Shown piece after piece: positions 53,416 to 63,700 of a DNA stretch of 64,000 nucleotides. Each line of letters starts with the position of its first letter. The stretch's first letter is position 1. Under the pieces are notes generated by a model. That model searched no databases, had not been told where the DNA came from, and saw only the letters and a list, made by a program, of their open reading frames with translations. A program made the translations under genes and the position numbers. The DNA is from Paraburkholderia sp. D15 (lineage in GTDB: Bacteria > Pseudomonadota > Gammaproteobacteria > Burkholderiales > Burkholderiaceae), in the NCBI RefSeq assembly GCF_029910215.1, contig NZ_CP110395.1:1-64000 (forward strand), given 5' to 3'.

Positions 53416-56217
53416 ATGAGCGTTATTGCGCAATACACGTCTTTGTTTGGCACATTTAATCGCCTGTATTCGCTCGAAGGAGCCGGTCCGCTATCGGCCA
53501 TGCAGATAGAACGCTGGTCCGGGCGTGAAGCGCTTTGCAATAACTATCAATGGGATATCCACGCATTGGCGACCAGTCCGGCATTGGATCTGGAAGCCAT
53601 GCTCGGGCAGCGCGCCACGATTCGCATGGCGCTTGGCGACGGCACATCCGTCACGCGCAGCGGGCTCGTGGCGGAAGCCGAATGCGTCGGCTATGACGCC
53701 GGCCTCGCCCGCTATCACCTGCAACTGGTGCCCTGGCTCGCCGCGTTGACGCAGGGCCGCGACGAGCGCACGTTCGTCAACCGGTCGGTGGCCGAGATAC
53801 TGGAGCAGGTGTTTGCCGATTACAGCGCGATCGCGCGCTGGCGTTTCACCACGGACGCGAACCAGCGCATCGAGGCGCTGGGCGCGCGCGACTACGTGGT
53901 CCAGTACCGCACGCACAGTCACTACGATTTCGTTCGCCATCTGCTGGCGTCGGCGGGCCTCGGCTTTTGCTTCGTCGAGGACACGGATGCGCCTTCCGGT
54001 CACACGCTGCTGATTTTCGACGACAGCACGCAGCTTCCCGAGGACGATACTTCCGCGCGGCTCGGCGGTGTGCCGCAGCGCCTGAGCGACATGACGACCG
54101 CGGCGGACGACATGATCCTCGGCATCGGCCAGTCGCTTTCGTTGACCGCCGACCGCGTCACGCTGCTGAGCAGCGACTATCGCAGCAACCAGTCCACCAC
54201 GGCGGCGGCGAGCCTCGGCAATCCGTCCGGCAGCCGCGAGCTGTACGACGATGTCGGACCGGAAGCCTTCGCGAGTCTGCGCGAGGCCGAGACCATCGCG
54301 CGCCGGCAGGCCGACGCGATCGTCTCGGCGGCGCGTTTCTGGACCGGTTTCAGCACGTTGCGCACGGCTGCGTCAGGCCGCGCATGGCGGCCGACCCAGG
54401 CGCCATGGGCCCAAGCCCAGGCGGGCGGCGGTGCGCAGGCGCCCGACGCGTTCCTGCTGAGCGCGGTGCAGCACGTCGGCGTAAACAATCTGCCGCAGAC
54501 GGCCATGGCGGCGGTCGCGCAGAATCTCGGCGCGCTGCCGGACGCGGATCTCGATCCCCGCGTGCTCAAGCAGGCGCAGACCGGCGGCTACGCGAACCGC
54601 TTCGAGGCGGTGCCGCGCTCGCAGGTCTGGCGTCCCACGCTGGAAGACGGCACGGGGCAGCGTCTGAATCCGGTGGCCACGGCGCTCGGCGCGCAGTCCG
54701 CGATCGTGGCCGGTCCGCAGGGCGAGTCGTCGCCGGGCGCGACCGGGCCGGTGCATATGGATTCCCAGGGGCGTTTGCGCGTGCGCTTCCACTGGCAGGC
54801 CGACAACGACAGCGGCACCTATCCGACTCGCGCGATGCAGCGGCTCGCCAGCGACGGCCACGGCCTGCAGCAGATGCAGCGCATCGGCCAGGAAGTGCTG
54901 GTGCAGTTCGATCACGGGCTGATCGATCGGCCCATCATTCTCGGCGGCCTGTTCAACGGACGCGGCGAGGGCGGCGAAGCACCGACGCCCGGCGGCGAGG
55001 CGGGGCAGCCGCTCGACGAATCGGTCTACCGTCAGGCGAGCGATCAGATGGCGAGCGCGCAAGGCAATCTCGCGGGCGGCAACGCGCCGGCCTGGCACGG
55101 CGCGGGCGCCGGCGCGAGCCGGCACAACCACGCCGGCGCGCTGTCCGGTTTCAAAAGCCAGGGCTTCGACGGGCAAAGCAGCAACCAGCTCGTGGCGGAC
55201 GACAGCGACGGCATGGGCCGTCTGCAAATGAGTACGACGCACGCGTCGACCCAACTGAATCTCGGACATCTGCGCTATCAGGCCGACAACTACCTCGGCA
55301 GTTTTCGCGGACAGGGCGTCGAGTTGCGCTCCGACGCGTATGGCGCCGTGCGCGGCGAACGCGGCGTGCTGATCAGCAGCTATGCGTCGAACGCCGGTCA
55401 GCCGGCGGGCGACATTCCCGCCATGCGCTCGCTGCTCGCGCAGCACAACAAACTGGCCCAGCAACTCGATCAGAGCGCCGACACGCATCTGACGCTACCG
55501 CTCGCATCGCAACGCGGCGCGACGAGCGCAGGGCAGTCCACCATCAACAGCCAGGCCGCGCCGCTCGACGCACTCGCGCAGAGTTTCGGCACCACGGTCG
55601 GCGCGGGCGGTTTCGCGCAAAGCGTGACCGATGCGTCGAGCCGTTCGACGGACAAGGCCTTGCCACATACCGGCGACGCGGTGCTCGGCATCGAAGCGCG
55701 CGGCGGCCAGGGTGTGCTCGCTGGCCAGGCGCTGCAGTGGACGGCCGGTGAAACCTTGAGCGTCGGCAGCGGGCGCGATCTCAACCTCGCGGTGAACCAG
55801 GCGCTGCGCGTGCACAGCGGCCAGGGGATCGGCTGGCTCGCGGGCGGCAATACATCGAACGGCGGCGGTCTTAGCGTGATCGCCGGCAAGGACAACCTCG
55901 ATCTGCAAGCGCAGCACGACACGCTGGCGCTGCGTGCGCGCGACGAATTGAAGGTCGCGTCCATCGGCGCGGATGTCGAACTGAGCGCGCAAAAGACCGT
56001 GCATCTGGCGGTGAGCGGCGGCGCGCATCTGACCATCGAAGGCGGCAACGTCACGTTCGGCTGTCCGGGCGCGTTGACGATCCACGCGGCCCAGCATTCG
56101 TTCGACGGACCGGCGCAACTGGATACGCAAATGCCGTATTTCCCCGAGAAGGTGTGTGTGGAGTGTCTGCTGCACGCCATGCAGTCGGGCAGTGCACTGG
56201 CCGCGAAGGCAGCGTGA
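53416..56217 (+). CDS. vgrG: Type VI secretion spike protein VgrG
   Basis: VgrG trimers form the spike on the Hcp tube. The ~933-residue protein has the gp27-like N-terminal part (ERWSGREALCNNYQWDIHAL, YRTHSHYDFVRHLLASAGLG), the gp5 OB region (GRLRVRFHWQADNDS, GQEVLVQFDHGLIDRPIILG) and a long C-terminal part with a T6SS_Vgr block (LRYQADNYLGSFRGQGVELR) and a DUF2345 needle (DLNLAVNQALRVHSGQGIGW). It ends without a toxin domain. ATG 53416 is preferred over GTG 53389. It overlaps the DUF4123 start by one base (TGATG). Confidence 0.96.
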   Translation: MSVIAQYTSLFGTFNRLYSLEGAGPLSAMQIERWSGREALCNNYQWDIHALATSPALDLEAMLGQRATIRMALGDGTSVTRSGLVAEAECVGYDAGLARYHLQLVPWLAALTQGRDERTFVNRSVAEILEQVFADYSAIARWRFTTDANQRIEALGARDYVVQYRTHSHYDFVRHLLASAGLGFCFVEDTDAPSGHTLLIFDDSTQLPEDDTSARLGGVPQRLSDMTTAADDMILGIGQSLSLTADRVTLLSSDYRSNQSTTAAASLGNPSGSRELYDDVGPEAFASLREAETIARRQADAIVSAARFWTGFSTLRTAASGRAWRPTQAPWAQAQAGGGAQAPDAFLLSAVQHVGVNNLPQTAMAAVAQNLGALPDADLDPRVLKQAQTGGYANRFEAVPRSQVWRPTLEDGTGQRLNPVATALGAQSAIVAGPQGESSPGATGPVHMDSQGRLRVRFHWQADNDSGTYPTRAMQRLASDGHGLQQMQRIGQEVLVQFDHGLIDRPIILGGLFNGRGEGGEAPTPGGEAGQPLDESVYRQASDQMASAQGNLAGGNAPAWHGAGAGASRHNHAGALSGFKSQGFDGQSSNQLVADDSDGMGRLQMSTTHASTQLNLGHLRYQADNYLGSFRGQGVELRSDAYGAVRGERGVLISSYASNAGQPAGDIPAMRSLLAQHNKLAQQLDQSADTHLTLPLASQRGATSAGQSTINSQAAPLDALAQSFGTTVGAGGFAQSVTDASSRSTDKALPHTGDAVLGIEARGGQGVLAGQALQWTAGETLSVGSGRDLNLAVNQALRVHSGQGIGWLAGGNTSNGGGLSVIAGKDNLDLQAQHDTLALRARDELKVASIGADVELSAQKTVHLAVSGGAHLTIEGGNVTFGCPGALTIHAAQHSFDGPAQLDTQMPYFPEKVCVECLLHAMQSGSALAAKAA

Positions 56218-57083
56218 TGACGACGGACGCTTCCAACTGGATCGACACCTATCCGTCCGATGCGTTGCCGCGTCTGCGGCGCGTGCTCGACCGGCCGGCC
56301 GACGAAACCGCGCGCCATTGGTACGCGCTGCTCGACATGGGTTTCTCGCGCGTGCTGCGTGAGCATCTGCACGAGCTGTATCCGGATGGTGCCGTCGTCG
56401 TGCTGTACGAAGGGCTGTACGACGGCGAAGACTTGCTGCCCATTTCGCCGTGCCTCGTGCCGCTGCCCGCCGACGCGGAGCGGCGCGCGGCCGTGTGCGA
56501 TGGCTTGCTGCGCCACACCGATGGCCGCCCGATGCTGAGCCTGTTGCATACCGCGTACGAGGCGGACGCGTTGGCGGCCCATCTGCGTCGCCAGTTCGAG
56601 GCGCGCGCCAGCGACGACGAAGCGTTTCTCGTGCGCTACGCCGATACGCGCTGCCTGCCGTCATGGGCCGACGTACTGAACGAAACGCAGCGCGCGCGGT
56701 TTTTCGCGGGGCTCGACAGCTGGTGGTATTTCGATCGCGCGGCGGTGCTGACGCCGCTGCGATTCGACGCGCAAGCCGAACGCATCGACCGCGACATCGA
56801 AGTGAAATCACCAACAGACGACCCGTATCGCCTCGACCCGCAACAAATGGCTGCGCTGCGGCGGGCCGCGAAGATCGACACGTTGATTTTCCATATCCGC
56901 CAACGTCCGGAGAGTTTCGGACAGTTGCAGGCGAGCCCGTCGCAGGTGCATGCGGCCGTCAGCGCGGTGTGGACCGATGAGCCGGCTTCACCGGGCGCGG
57001 CGGCGCGCGCGGCGCTCGACGCGCTCGCGAACGCCGGCATGCTGGTGCCGCTCGACACGCGCGGCGAGCTGACCGTCGCCTGA
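56217..57083 (+). CDS. DUF4123 effector chaperone (Tap/Tec type)
   Basis: The 288-residue protein has the DUF4123 domain (HWYALLDMGFSRVLREHLHE, AVVVLYEGLYDG, LSLLHTAYEADALAAHLRRQ). DUF4123 proteins bind a T6SS effector and load it onto the VgrG encoded just upstream. Here it sits between vgrG and the immunity-lipase genes, so the DUF2235 lipase is the likely client. Translation is coupled to vgrG by the TGATG overlap. Confidence 0.93.
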   Translation: MTTDASNWIDTYPSDALPRLRRVLDRPADETARHWYALLDMGFSRVLREHLHELYPDGAVVVLYEGLYDGEDLLPISPCLVPLPADAERRAAVCDGLLRHTDGRPMLSLLHTAYEADALAAHLRRQFEARASDDEAFLVRYADTRCLPSWADVLNETQRARFFAGLDSWWYFDRAAVLTPLRFDAQAERIDRDIEVKSPTDDPYRLDPQQMAALRRAAKIDTLIFHIRQRPESFGQLQASPSQVHAAVSAVWTDEPASPGAAARAALDALANAGMLVPLDTRGELTVA

Positions 57084-57105
57084 GTACCGATCAAAGGATG
57101 AAGTG

Positions 57106-57675
57106 ATGAACCGTAGTGTCGTATCGATGAAAAGTGTCTGGCATGGGGTCGTTTTCATGGCGTTGCTGCTGGGCGTCGTCGCTTGCTCGCCGGCACAGGA
57201 TGGCGCGTCGAAGCAGCCCGTGGACGAAACGCTGAGCCTGAAACTGAACTCGCTGAATTACACGGATGTGCCCATCGGCATTTTCTATGTCGACGGAACG
57301 TGGGGCGGTACGTCGCCGAGCCGGCTCGGTAGCGGTGGGGGCAGCATTCTCTGCTGCGTTTCGTTGCCGGCCAAATGGCATCCTGGCCTGACGGTCAACC
57401 TCTCGTGGCAGGACGACCTCCTCTACAAGAAAGACGAAAACGCGATGGCGCATCGCGTCGTGCCGGTGGAGAAGTACGACTTCTCTTCGGACGGGTACTT
57501 GTGGGTGCTGTTTTTTCCGGACGACAAGATCAAGGTCTATGCCTCGCCGTGGATGCCTGGCGGCGCCGGTTTTCCGGAGGGGTTGCAAGCGCCGGATGAA
57601 GCGTGCCCGGTCAACTTCAAACTGCGCAACAGTGATCCGCGCTGTCCGAAGCCCGACCCGAGGATAAAGCCATGA
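57106..57675 (+). CDS. DUF3304 immunity lipoprotein, first copy
   Basis: The 189-residue product has a signal peptide with lipobox GVVACSP (Cys about 26) and a DUF3304 domain (LSLKLNSLNYTDVPIGIFYV, SILCCVSLPAKWHPGLTV, VVPVEKYDF). DUF3304 lipoproteins are encoded beside Tle phospholipase effectors and protect the periplasm as immunity proteins. Its stop overlaps the start of the second copy by four bases. ATG 57106 follows AGGATGAAG; a GTG lies one codon before. Signal residues MKSVWHGVVFMALLLG are intact in this copy. Confidence 0.88.
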   Translation: MNRSVVSMKSVWHGVVFMALLLGVVACSPAQDGASKQPVDETLSLKLNSLNYTDVPIGIFYVDGTWGGTSPSRLGSGGGSILCCVSLPAKWHPGLTVNLSWQDDLLYKKDENAMAHRVVPVEKYDFSSDGYLWVLFFPDDKIKVYASPWMPGGAGFPEGLQAPDEACPVNFKLRNSDPRCPKPDPRIKP

Positions 57676-58288
57676 GTTTTCGTTTTGCCACAGCGGAGCG
57701 GCCCGATGTTAGCGTGGCCGTTTTCCTGGCGTTGCTGTTGGGCGTCGTAGCCTGTTCGCCTGCACGGGCTGACGTGTCGAAGCGTCCCGTGGACGAATCG
57801 CTGAGCCTGAAACTGAACTCGCTGAATTACACCGATGTGCCCATCGGTATTTTCTATGTCGACGGAACGTCGGGCGGTACGTCGCCGAGCCGGCTCGGTA
57901 GCGGTGGGGGCGCCATTCTTTGCTGCGTTTCGTTGCCAAAGAAATGGCATCCCGGCCTGACGGTCAACGTCTCGTGGCAGGACGACATCCTCTACAAGAA
58001 AGATGAAAACGCGATGGCACATCGCGTCGTGCCGGTGGAGAAATACGACTACTTCTCCGACGGATTCCTCTGGGTGCTGTTCTTTCCCGACGACAAGATC
58101 AAGGTCTACGCGTCGCAGTGGATGCCGGGTTTCCCGGGTTTTCCGGAAGGCCTGCAAGCCCCGGACGAAGCCTGTCCAGTCAATTTCAAACTGCTTAACC
58201 GTGATCCGCGTTGTCCGAAGCCCGACCCGAGGATAAAGCCATGAGTTTTCGTTTTGCCGCGGCAGAGCGGCCCGATGTTAGCGTGGTC
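57151..58288 (+). repeat. 569-bp tandem duplication (immunity gene plus effector 5' end)
   Basis: Segments 57151-57719 and 57720-58288 are homologous along their full length: the offset is 569 bp at the signal sequence (57151/57720) and again at the lipase-type start codon (57672/58241). The copies differ at scattered positions, so the event is not very recent. The junction placed the lipase start codon in front of the second immunity gene and kept both ATGA couplings. Confidence 0.88.
57672..58244 (+). CDS. DUF3304 immunity lipoprotein, second copy with altered N-terminus
   Basis: From VFLALLLGVVACSP onward this 190-residue product closely matches the first copy, but its first 15 residues (MSFRFATAERPDVSV) are those of the downstream lipase, with one change. 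The lipobox Cys is kept, but the N-region now has acidic residues (Glu9, Asp12) as well as Arg, so export may be weaker. The start is coupled to the first copy (ATGA) and its own stop is coupled to the lipase start in the same way. It arose by tandem duplication of a 569-bp unit. Confidence 0.85.
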   Translation: MSFRFATAERPDVSVAVFLALLLGVVACSPARADVSKRPVDESLSLKLNSLNYTDVPIGIFYVDGTSGGTSPSRLGSGGGAILCCVSLPKKWHPGLTVNVSWQDDILYKKDENAMAHRVVPVEKYDYFSDGFLWVLFFPDDKIKVYASQWMPGFPGFPEGLQAPDEACPVNFKLLNRDPRCPKPDPRIKP

Positions 58289-60664
58289 ACGCCTGACGAA
58301 CAGGCGGCGATTCTGCACAGACTGGCCGAGGACGACGGACTGAGTTGCTGCAAGACCCTGCACATCGGTCTTTTCTTCGACGGTACGCGCAACAACGCCG
58401 AACGGGACGCGCCGTCAAAGAAGCACAGCAATGTCGCGCGGCTTCGTGATGTTTTTGCTGTGGATAAATATCACCGCGTTATTTACGTCGCAGGCGTCGG
58501 TACGCCGTTCGTGGATGAGGTCGGCGATTACGGGTCGGGTTTGCAAGCCGCGGCAGGAGCGGCCGCTGGTTGGGCAGGGGAAGGACGCATCAACTGGGCG
58601 CTGTTGCAGATTCACAACCTGCTGCACGAATACGTTCACGATATTTCGCTGAGCGTCGCGGCTGGGAAGAAAGACAAAGACCTCGTGAAATCCATGAGCG
58701 CCGACATGAATTTCAAGGGCATCTACAGCGGCGGCACGCCGCCCCAACCCGGCAGTCTCGGCGACATCAAGGCGCGTTCCAGCGCCGGCGCCGGCGCGCT
58801 CAAACTGATGGCCGCCGAAAAAATCGGCGTCGAGCTGGAATGGAGCGTGGACTCCATCTGGGCGCAGTTGAAAGGCCAGTTCAGCACGAACTGGGTGGCC
58901 GCGATGCACGCCTGGGACATGAAACGCCGTCAGATCCTGAACGAGCGCCGCGACGATTTAAAGAAACGTATCGGCGCGCAACTCGCGCAGGCCAAGCCGA
59001 AACTGCAACGCATCCGCCTGTCGGTGTTCGGTTTTTCGCGCGGCTCGGCCGAAGCGCGCACTTTCAGCAACTGGCTCGTCGATGCACTGGACGCGAACGG
59101 CGGCGGATCGGACGCGCCCTTCAGCCTGGCCGGCGTGCCGGTGTCGTTCGATTTTCTCGGCATCTTCGATACCGTGGCCTCCGTGGGCATCGCGCAGGGT
59201 ACCGCCGCGACGGCATTCGACGGTCACGGCGGCTGGGGCCGCAAGGAACTGATGGCGGTGCCCAGCTATGTGCGCCGTTGCGTGCATATGGTGGCCGCGC
59301 ATGAGCCACGCGGCTCGTTCCCGCTCGATCTGATCGACCGCCAGACGGCCGGACGCGAAGAGGTCGTTTATCCGGGCGTGCACTCGGATGTGGGCGGCGG
59401 CTACGGCGCGGGCGAACAAGGCAAGGGCAAGGACGACGCCGACAAGCTCTCGCAGGTTCCCCTACTCGACATGTACCGCGAGGCACGCAAATCCGGCGTG
59501 CCGCTCGACATCAAAGGCCCGGGCGTCGCGGCGCGTGCCGCCGACGCGTTCAAGATATCGCCTGGCCTGAAGCAGGCGTTTTCCGCGTACGTGAAGACCA
59601 GCGCGAATTACTACTACGCCGCCGAAAACGGCACGCCGGGTCTGATGCGCGCGCACTACGGGCTGTATCTGCGCTGGCGTCGCATGCGGCTTGCCGATCT
59701 GAAATCGCAGGCCTGTTTCAAGGCGTCGCTGGCCAGCTATCCGCAGGACGCGACGGATCTCGACAGCGCCAACGTCGAGCTAAAGGCGGAATGGGACGAT
59801 CTCGCCGACATCGAAAAGAACGGCGGTGGTCCGCCGACCGTCGGCCGTTACGTGCGGCGTTACGCGGACACCTGGGTTCGCGACAATCCGATGAAGGCCG
59901 CGAAGTACGCGCCGGCCGTGCTGCCGGCCGCCGCCGCGATCGGCATGTTCGCGGGCTTGCCCGGGCTATACGGCGGCCATGAGGTGGAACTGTTCCTGAA
60001 CAGACAGCTCGCCGATAAATGGCAGGAGTGGCTCGAAGTCAAATCCGACTGGTACATGGGTCCGCCCGAGGCGCCCATCAGCGCGCTCTACGACAACTAC
60101 ATGCACGATTCGCGCGCCTGGTTCAAACCGTTCGGCGCCGACGACGACGCGTGGAACTACGGCCAGATCCAGGAGATGAAGGACAAACAGGCCGCGTATC
60201 AGCGCGATCATGCGGCGTGGCAGGCCAGCACCGGTGGTAGCTCGCCGAGTACCGCGCAGATTCTGCAGGCGGTCGGCGCGGGCGCGATGGGCATGGGACC
60301 GGCCGGCATGGCGACGCCGGCCTCCGAGCCCAAGCCGCCGCTCACCGCCGCGCAGACCGATGTGTTGAATCGCTACGACGCAGCGTCGCAGGCCGCGCAG
60401 AAGGCGCGCGCGGCGAAAGACCCGTCGGCGCCGAGCGACAGCGCGGTGCTCACCGATCCCGCCGTCACGAAGGGGCTCGCGCTGCAGAACAGCGGTCGCG
60501 AGTTCTACTTCCAATGGGGCTATCTGCGTTGGCGCACGGTGTACATCAACGGTGAGCGTTGGGTCGCGCCGCATGTGCCGACCGCGCAGGAGGACTACGA
60601 GGCAGCGCGCCAGGCGGCGCAGATGAACCTCGATACCAAGGGCCTTGGAGCGATCTTCCAATGA
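58241..60664 (+). CDS. T6SS lipase effector, DUF2235 (Tle1 type)
   Basis: The ~807-residue protein starts the DUF2235 domain at TLHIGLFFDGTRNN (about 45) and has the nucleophile motif FGFSRGSAEAR (Ser near 270), FLGIFDTVASVG (Asp) and YPGVHSDVGGGY (His near 383), together a Ser-Asp-His triad. Tle1 enzymes hydrolyse phospholipids in target-cell membranes. A hydrophobic stretch (AVLPAAAAIGMFAGLPGL, about 565) could insert in membranes. DUF3304 immunity and a DUF4123 chaperone lie directly upstream, and a second vgrG follows after 73 bp. The start ATG overlaps the immunity stop. Confidence 0.92.
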   Translation: MSFRFAAAERPDVSVVTPDEQAAILHRLAEDDGLSCCKTLHIGLFFDGTRNNAERDAPSKKHSNVARLRDVFAVDKYHRVIYVAGVGTPFVDEVGDYGSGLQAAAGAAAGWAGEGRINWALLQIHNLLHEYVHDISLSVAAGKKDKDLVKSMSADMNFKGIYSGGTPPQPGSLGDIKARSSAGAGALKLMAAEKIGVELEWSVDSIWAQLKGQFSTNWVAAMHAWDMKRRQILNERRDDLKKRIGAQLAQAKPKLQRIRLSVFGFSRGSAEARTFSNWLVDALDANGGGSDAPFSLAGVPVSFDFLGIFDTVASVGIAQGTAATAFDGHGGWGRKELMAVPSYVRRCVHMVAAHEPRGSFPLDLIDRQTAGREEVVYPGVHSDVGGGYGAGEQGKGKDDADKLSQVPLLDMYREARKSGVPLDIKGPGVAARAADAFKISPGLKQAFSAYVKTSANYYYAAENGTPGLMRAHYGLYLRWRRMRLADLKSQACFKASLASYPQDATDLDSANVELKAEWDDLADIEKNGGGPPTVGRYVRRYADTWVRDNPMKAAKYAPAVLPAAAAIGMFAGLPGLYGGHEVELFLNRQLADKWQEWLEVKSDWYMGPPEAPISALYDNYMHDSRAWFKPFGADDDAWNYGQIQEMKDKQAAYQRDHAAWQASTGGSSPSTAQILQAVGAGAMGMGPAGMATPASEPKPPLTAAQTDVLNRYDAASQAAQKARAAKDPSAPSDSAVLTDPAVTKGLALQNSGREFYFQWGYLRWRTVYINGERWVAPHVPTAQEDYEAARQAAQMNLDTKGLGAIFQ

Positions 60665-60737
60665 TGCGCGCGTCATTCATCGAGCCGGCAACCGCGACGG
60701 CCGCGCGTCGCATCGGGTATGAACACGGGGAACCGAC

Positions 60738-63700
60738 ATGGATCTAGCCGCCGCATCGACGGGTGCGTTGAACGCTGCGTTGACGGGCTACGCGCAGACT
60801 ACCCGCCACATCCAGATCGATACCGCGTTGCCGGGCAAGTTCGCGGTCGAACGCTTTCACGGCCGTGAAGCGCTGAACGAATCGTTCCGCTTCGAGATCG
60901 ACGTGCTGTCCACCGAGCCGTTTCTCGACCTGACGCCGCTGATCGGCAGCGCCGCGCGTCTGCGTCTCGCGACCGGCGCGGGCGAGCGTTGCTGGAACGG
61001 CTACGTCACGCATGCCGCGTATGCGGACACCGACGGCGAAGTCACCCGCTACCGGCTCACGCTGGAATCATGGCTGGCGCTGCTGCACCTGCGGCGCAAC
61101 TGCCTGTACTTCGTCGACCTCGACACAGAAGGCGTGTGCGAGCGTGTCTTCGGCGACTATCCCGAGGCGCGCCGGCGCTACGAACTCAAGGAGCCGCTGC
61201 GCACCTTCGCGCTGCGCGGGCAGTACCGCGAAACGGACTTCGCGTTCGCGATGCGTCAACTGTCGGAAGCGGGCCTGTCGTTTCGTATCGAACATGCGCA
61301 GGACGGCGGCAAGACACCGTCGGGCGATCACACGGTGGTGGTGTTCGACCGCCGCGCCGAATTCGCCAAAGGCAGCACCATCGCGTTCAATCAGCAGGAC
61401 GTGGGCGACCCTGACGGCGTGATGACGCAATTCACCGAACGTCATCAGATCGTGCCCGACCGCGTGGTGGCGACGAGCTGGAAAGCCGGCGAACTGCTTG
61501 CGCTCGCGGGGCATGCGCAAGGCCAGCCCGACGACGGCGCGCCGGTCATGCCGGTGCGGGAAATTTTCGACGGTCAGCGCGCGGGCCGCTTCGATACGAG
61601 CGATGGCGCGCAGCGCTACGCCGAACAGCGTTTCGATGCGCTGCGTCTGCCGAAACTGACGCACCACGGCGCGGGCTCGTCGCGCACGCTGGAGACCGGC
61701 AAGGTGCACACGCTGACCGGCTATCTCGGCAAGACGATCGAGTTCGTGCCGCTGTCGATCGACCACGAAGCCGTCAACAATCTCGGCGCCGACATCGCCG
61801 GGTTGCTCGAACGCGGCGAGCTGGAGCAGGGGCATTACCGCAACCGCTTCGTCGCGGTGCCGGCCGGCGTGCCGATCGTGCCGCCGTATCGCGACCGGCC
61901 GACCGTGCATGGCGTGCAGACCGCGATCGTGGTCGGCGAGCCGGGCAACCGGGTCAGCAGCACGCGCGATCATCAGGTGCGCATCCAGTTTCCGTGGATG
62001 CGCGGCGCCGCGCCGCTGCCCGGCGGTCTCACCGATACCGCGAGCCGGTCGAATCCGGCCGGTCACGCGCCGGGCAATCATCAGTCGGGCGTCGTCGCGC
62101 GTCTCGCGGAGCAAACGGCCGGTCCTAACTTCGGACACAGCTTCACGCCGCGCGTCGGCGCGGAAGTGGTGGTGGGGTTCGATTCCGGCAACATCGACAT
62201 GCCGGTCGTGCTGGGCCAGGTGTATGGCGGGCGCGTTCAGCCGCCGTTCGCGGCGGGCGAAGGCAGCAGCGCGAATCATCCGGGCACGCTGACCGGCATG
62301 CAGAGCCAGACGCTCGACGGGCAGTCCGGTAGTCGATGGGTGATGGACGATGCGTCGGGGCAGTCGCGTCACGAGGTGGTCAACGCGGTCGCGAACAGTG
62401 GTCTCTCGCAGGGTTATCTGATCGCGCAGCAAGGCGCGGTGCGCGGCGCGTATCGCGGCGAAGGGTTCGAGCTGGCGACGCAGGGCTGGAGCGTGGTGCG
62501 CGGCGGCGAGGGTGTGCTGGTATCGAGCACCGCGCGCGCGCAGGCAACGTCGAGTCAGATGGATATCGGCGAAAGCGTCGGGCAGTTGAGGCAGGCGGTC
62601 GATACCGCCAAACGGCTCGATGGCTCGGCGACCGGCGCGAAGGCGGGCGGCCTCGCCGGCAACACCGCGCAGGCCGATTTCCTGAAGGCGATCGATCCGC
62701 AGCAGGACGGCAAGTACACCAGTGCCGTCAACGGACAGAGCGCAACCCGGCCGACCGCGACGCAGCGCGAGGGCGGCGACCCGGTCGAGCGTTTCGCGAC
62801 GCCGGCCGTCGTGCTGGAGTCGCCGGAAAGCATTGCGCTGACCACGCCGGCCAGCGCGGTGTCGTATGCGGCGGAGTACACGCATGTGACCGTGCAGGGC
62901 GATGCGCATCTGGGTGCCGGCGCGACGGTGGCGGGTGCGTCGAACGACGCGGTGAGTCTGTTCAGCGCGGCGGGCGGCGTGAAGGCGATCGCCAATCAAG
63001 GGCCGGTGAGTGTCGAGGCGCACACCGCCGCAATGGACATTCTCGCGGACCAGACCGTGCGGATCGTGTCGACCGAAGACCGGCTCGACGTGCTGGCGCG
63101 CGACGCGATCGTGCTGCAGCAGGGACCGAACCGGATCACGCTGAAGGGCGCGGATATCACGGTGGAGACGCCGGGGCAGTTTGTGGTGAAGGCGGGCTCG
63201 CATCCGTTCCCGGGGCCGGCGACGACGTCACCCGCACTGCCCGCGTTGCCGGTTTCGCCGCCGCCGGGCGATGCGTGCGATTTTCTGGCGAGTGGATTTG
63301 CGGGTGGCGGGGCGTCGGCGTCGTCCACGTCGGCGGCGGCGATGGCCACGGCGTCGAGTTCGACAACCGGGACGGCGGTGGCAACAGCTGCGACAGGCAC
63401 GGCCGCTGCCGCTGCATCGGCGGGGGCGACCGCTGCGCTGTCATCCGCCGCGCCGCAGGCGTCGGCATTGGCATCGGCCGCTGCATCGGCTGCGGCGCCG
63501 GGCACCACGCAGGGCGCCAATCCAGCAGCGCCCGCGGCCGGCGCGTCAGGACCGAAGCCGTATATCCCGATCAGCAGCGAGCTTTCCGGGCCGCCGTCGA
63601 AAGTGCCGCCGGCGGCGCCGAGCATCTGCGCGCAGCAGCTGCAGGCGGCGAAGCAGAACGACTACACCGTCAGCATGGGCGCGATCGACTACTACGAGAC

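Noticed and set aside
60664..60747. 27-codon frame between the lipase and second vgrG
   Set aside because: It overlaps both neighbours (TGATG with the lipase stop and the vgrG start) and has no coding character beyond chance; it may only help reinitiation.
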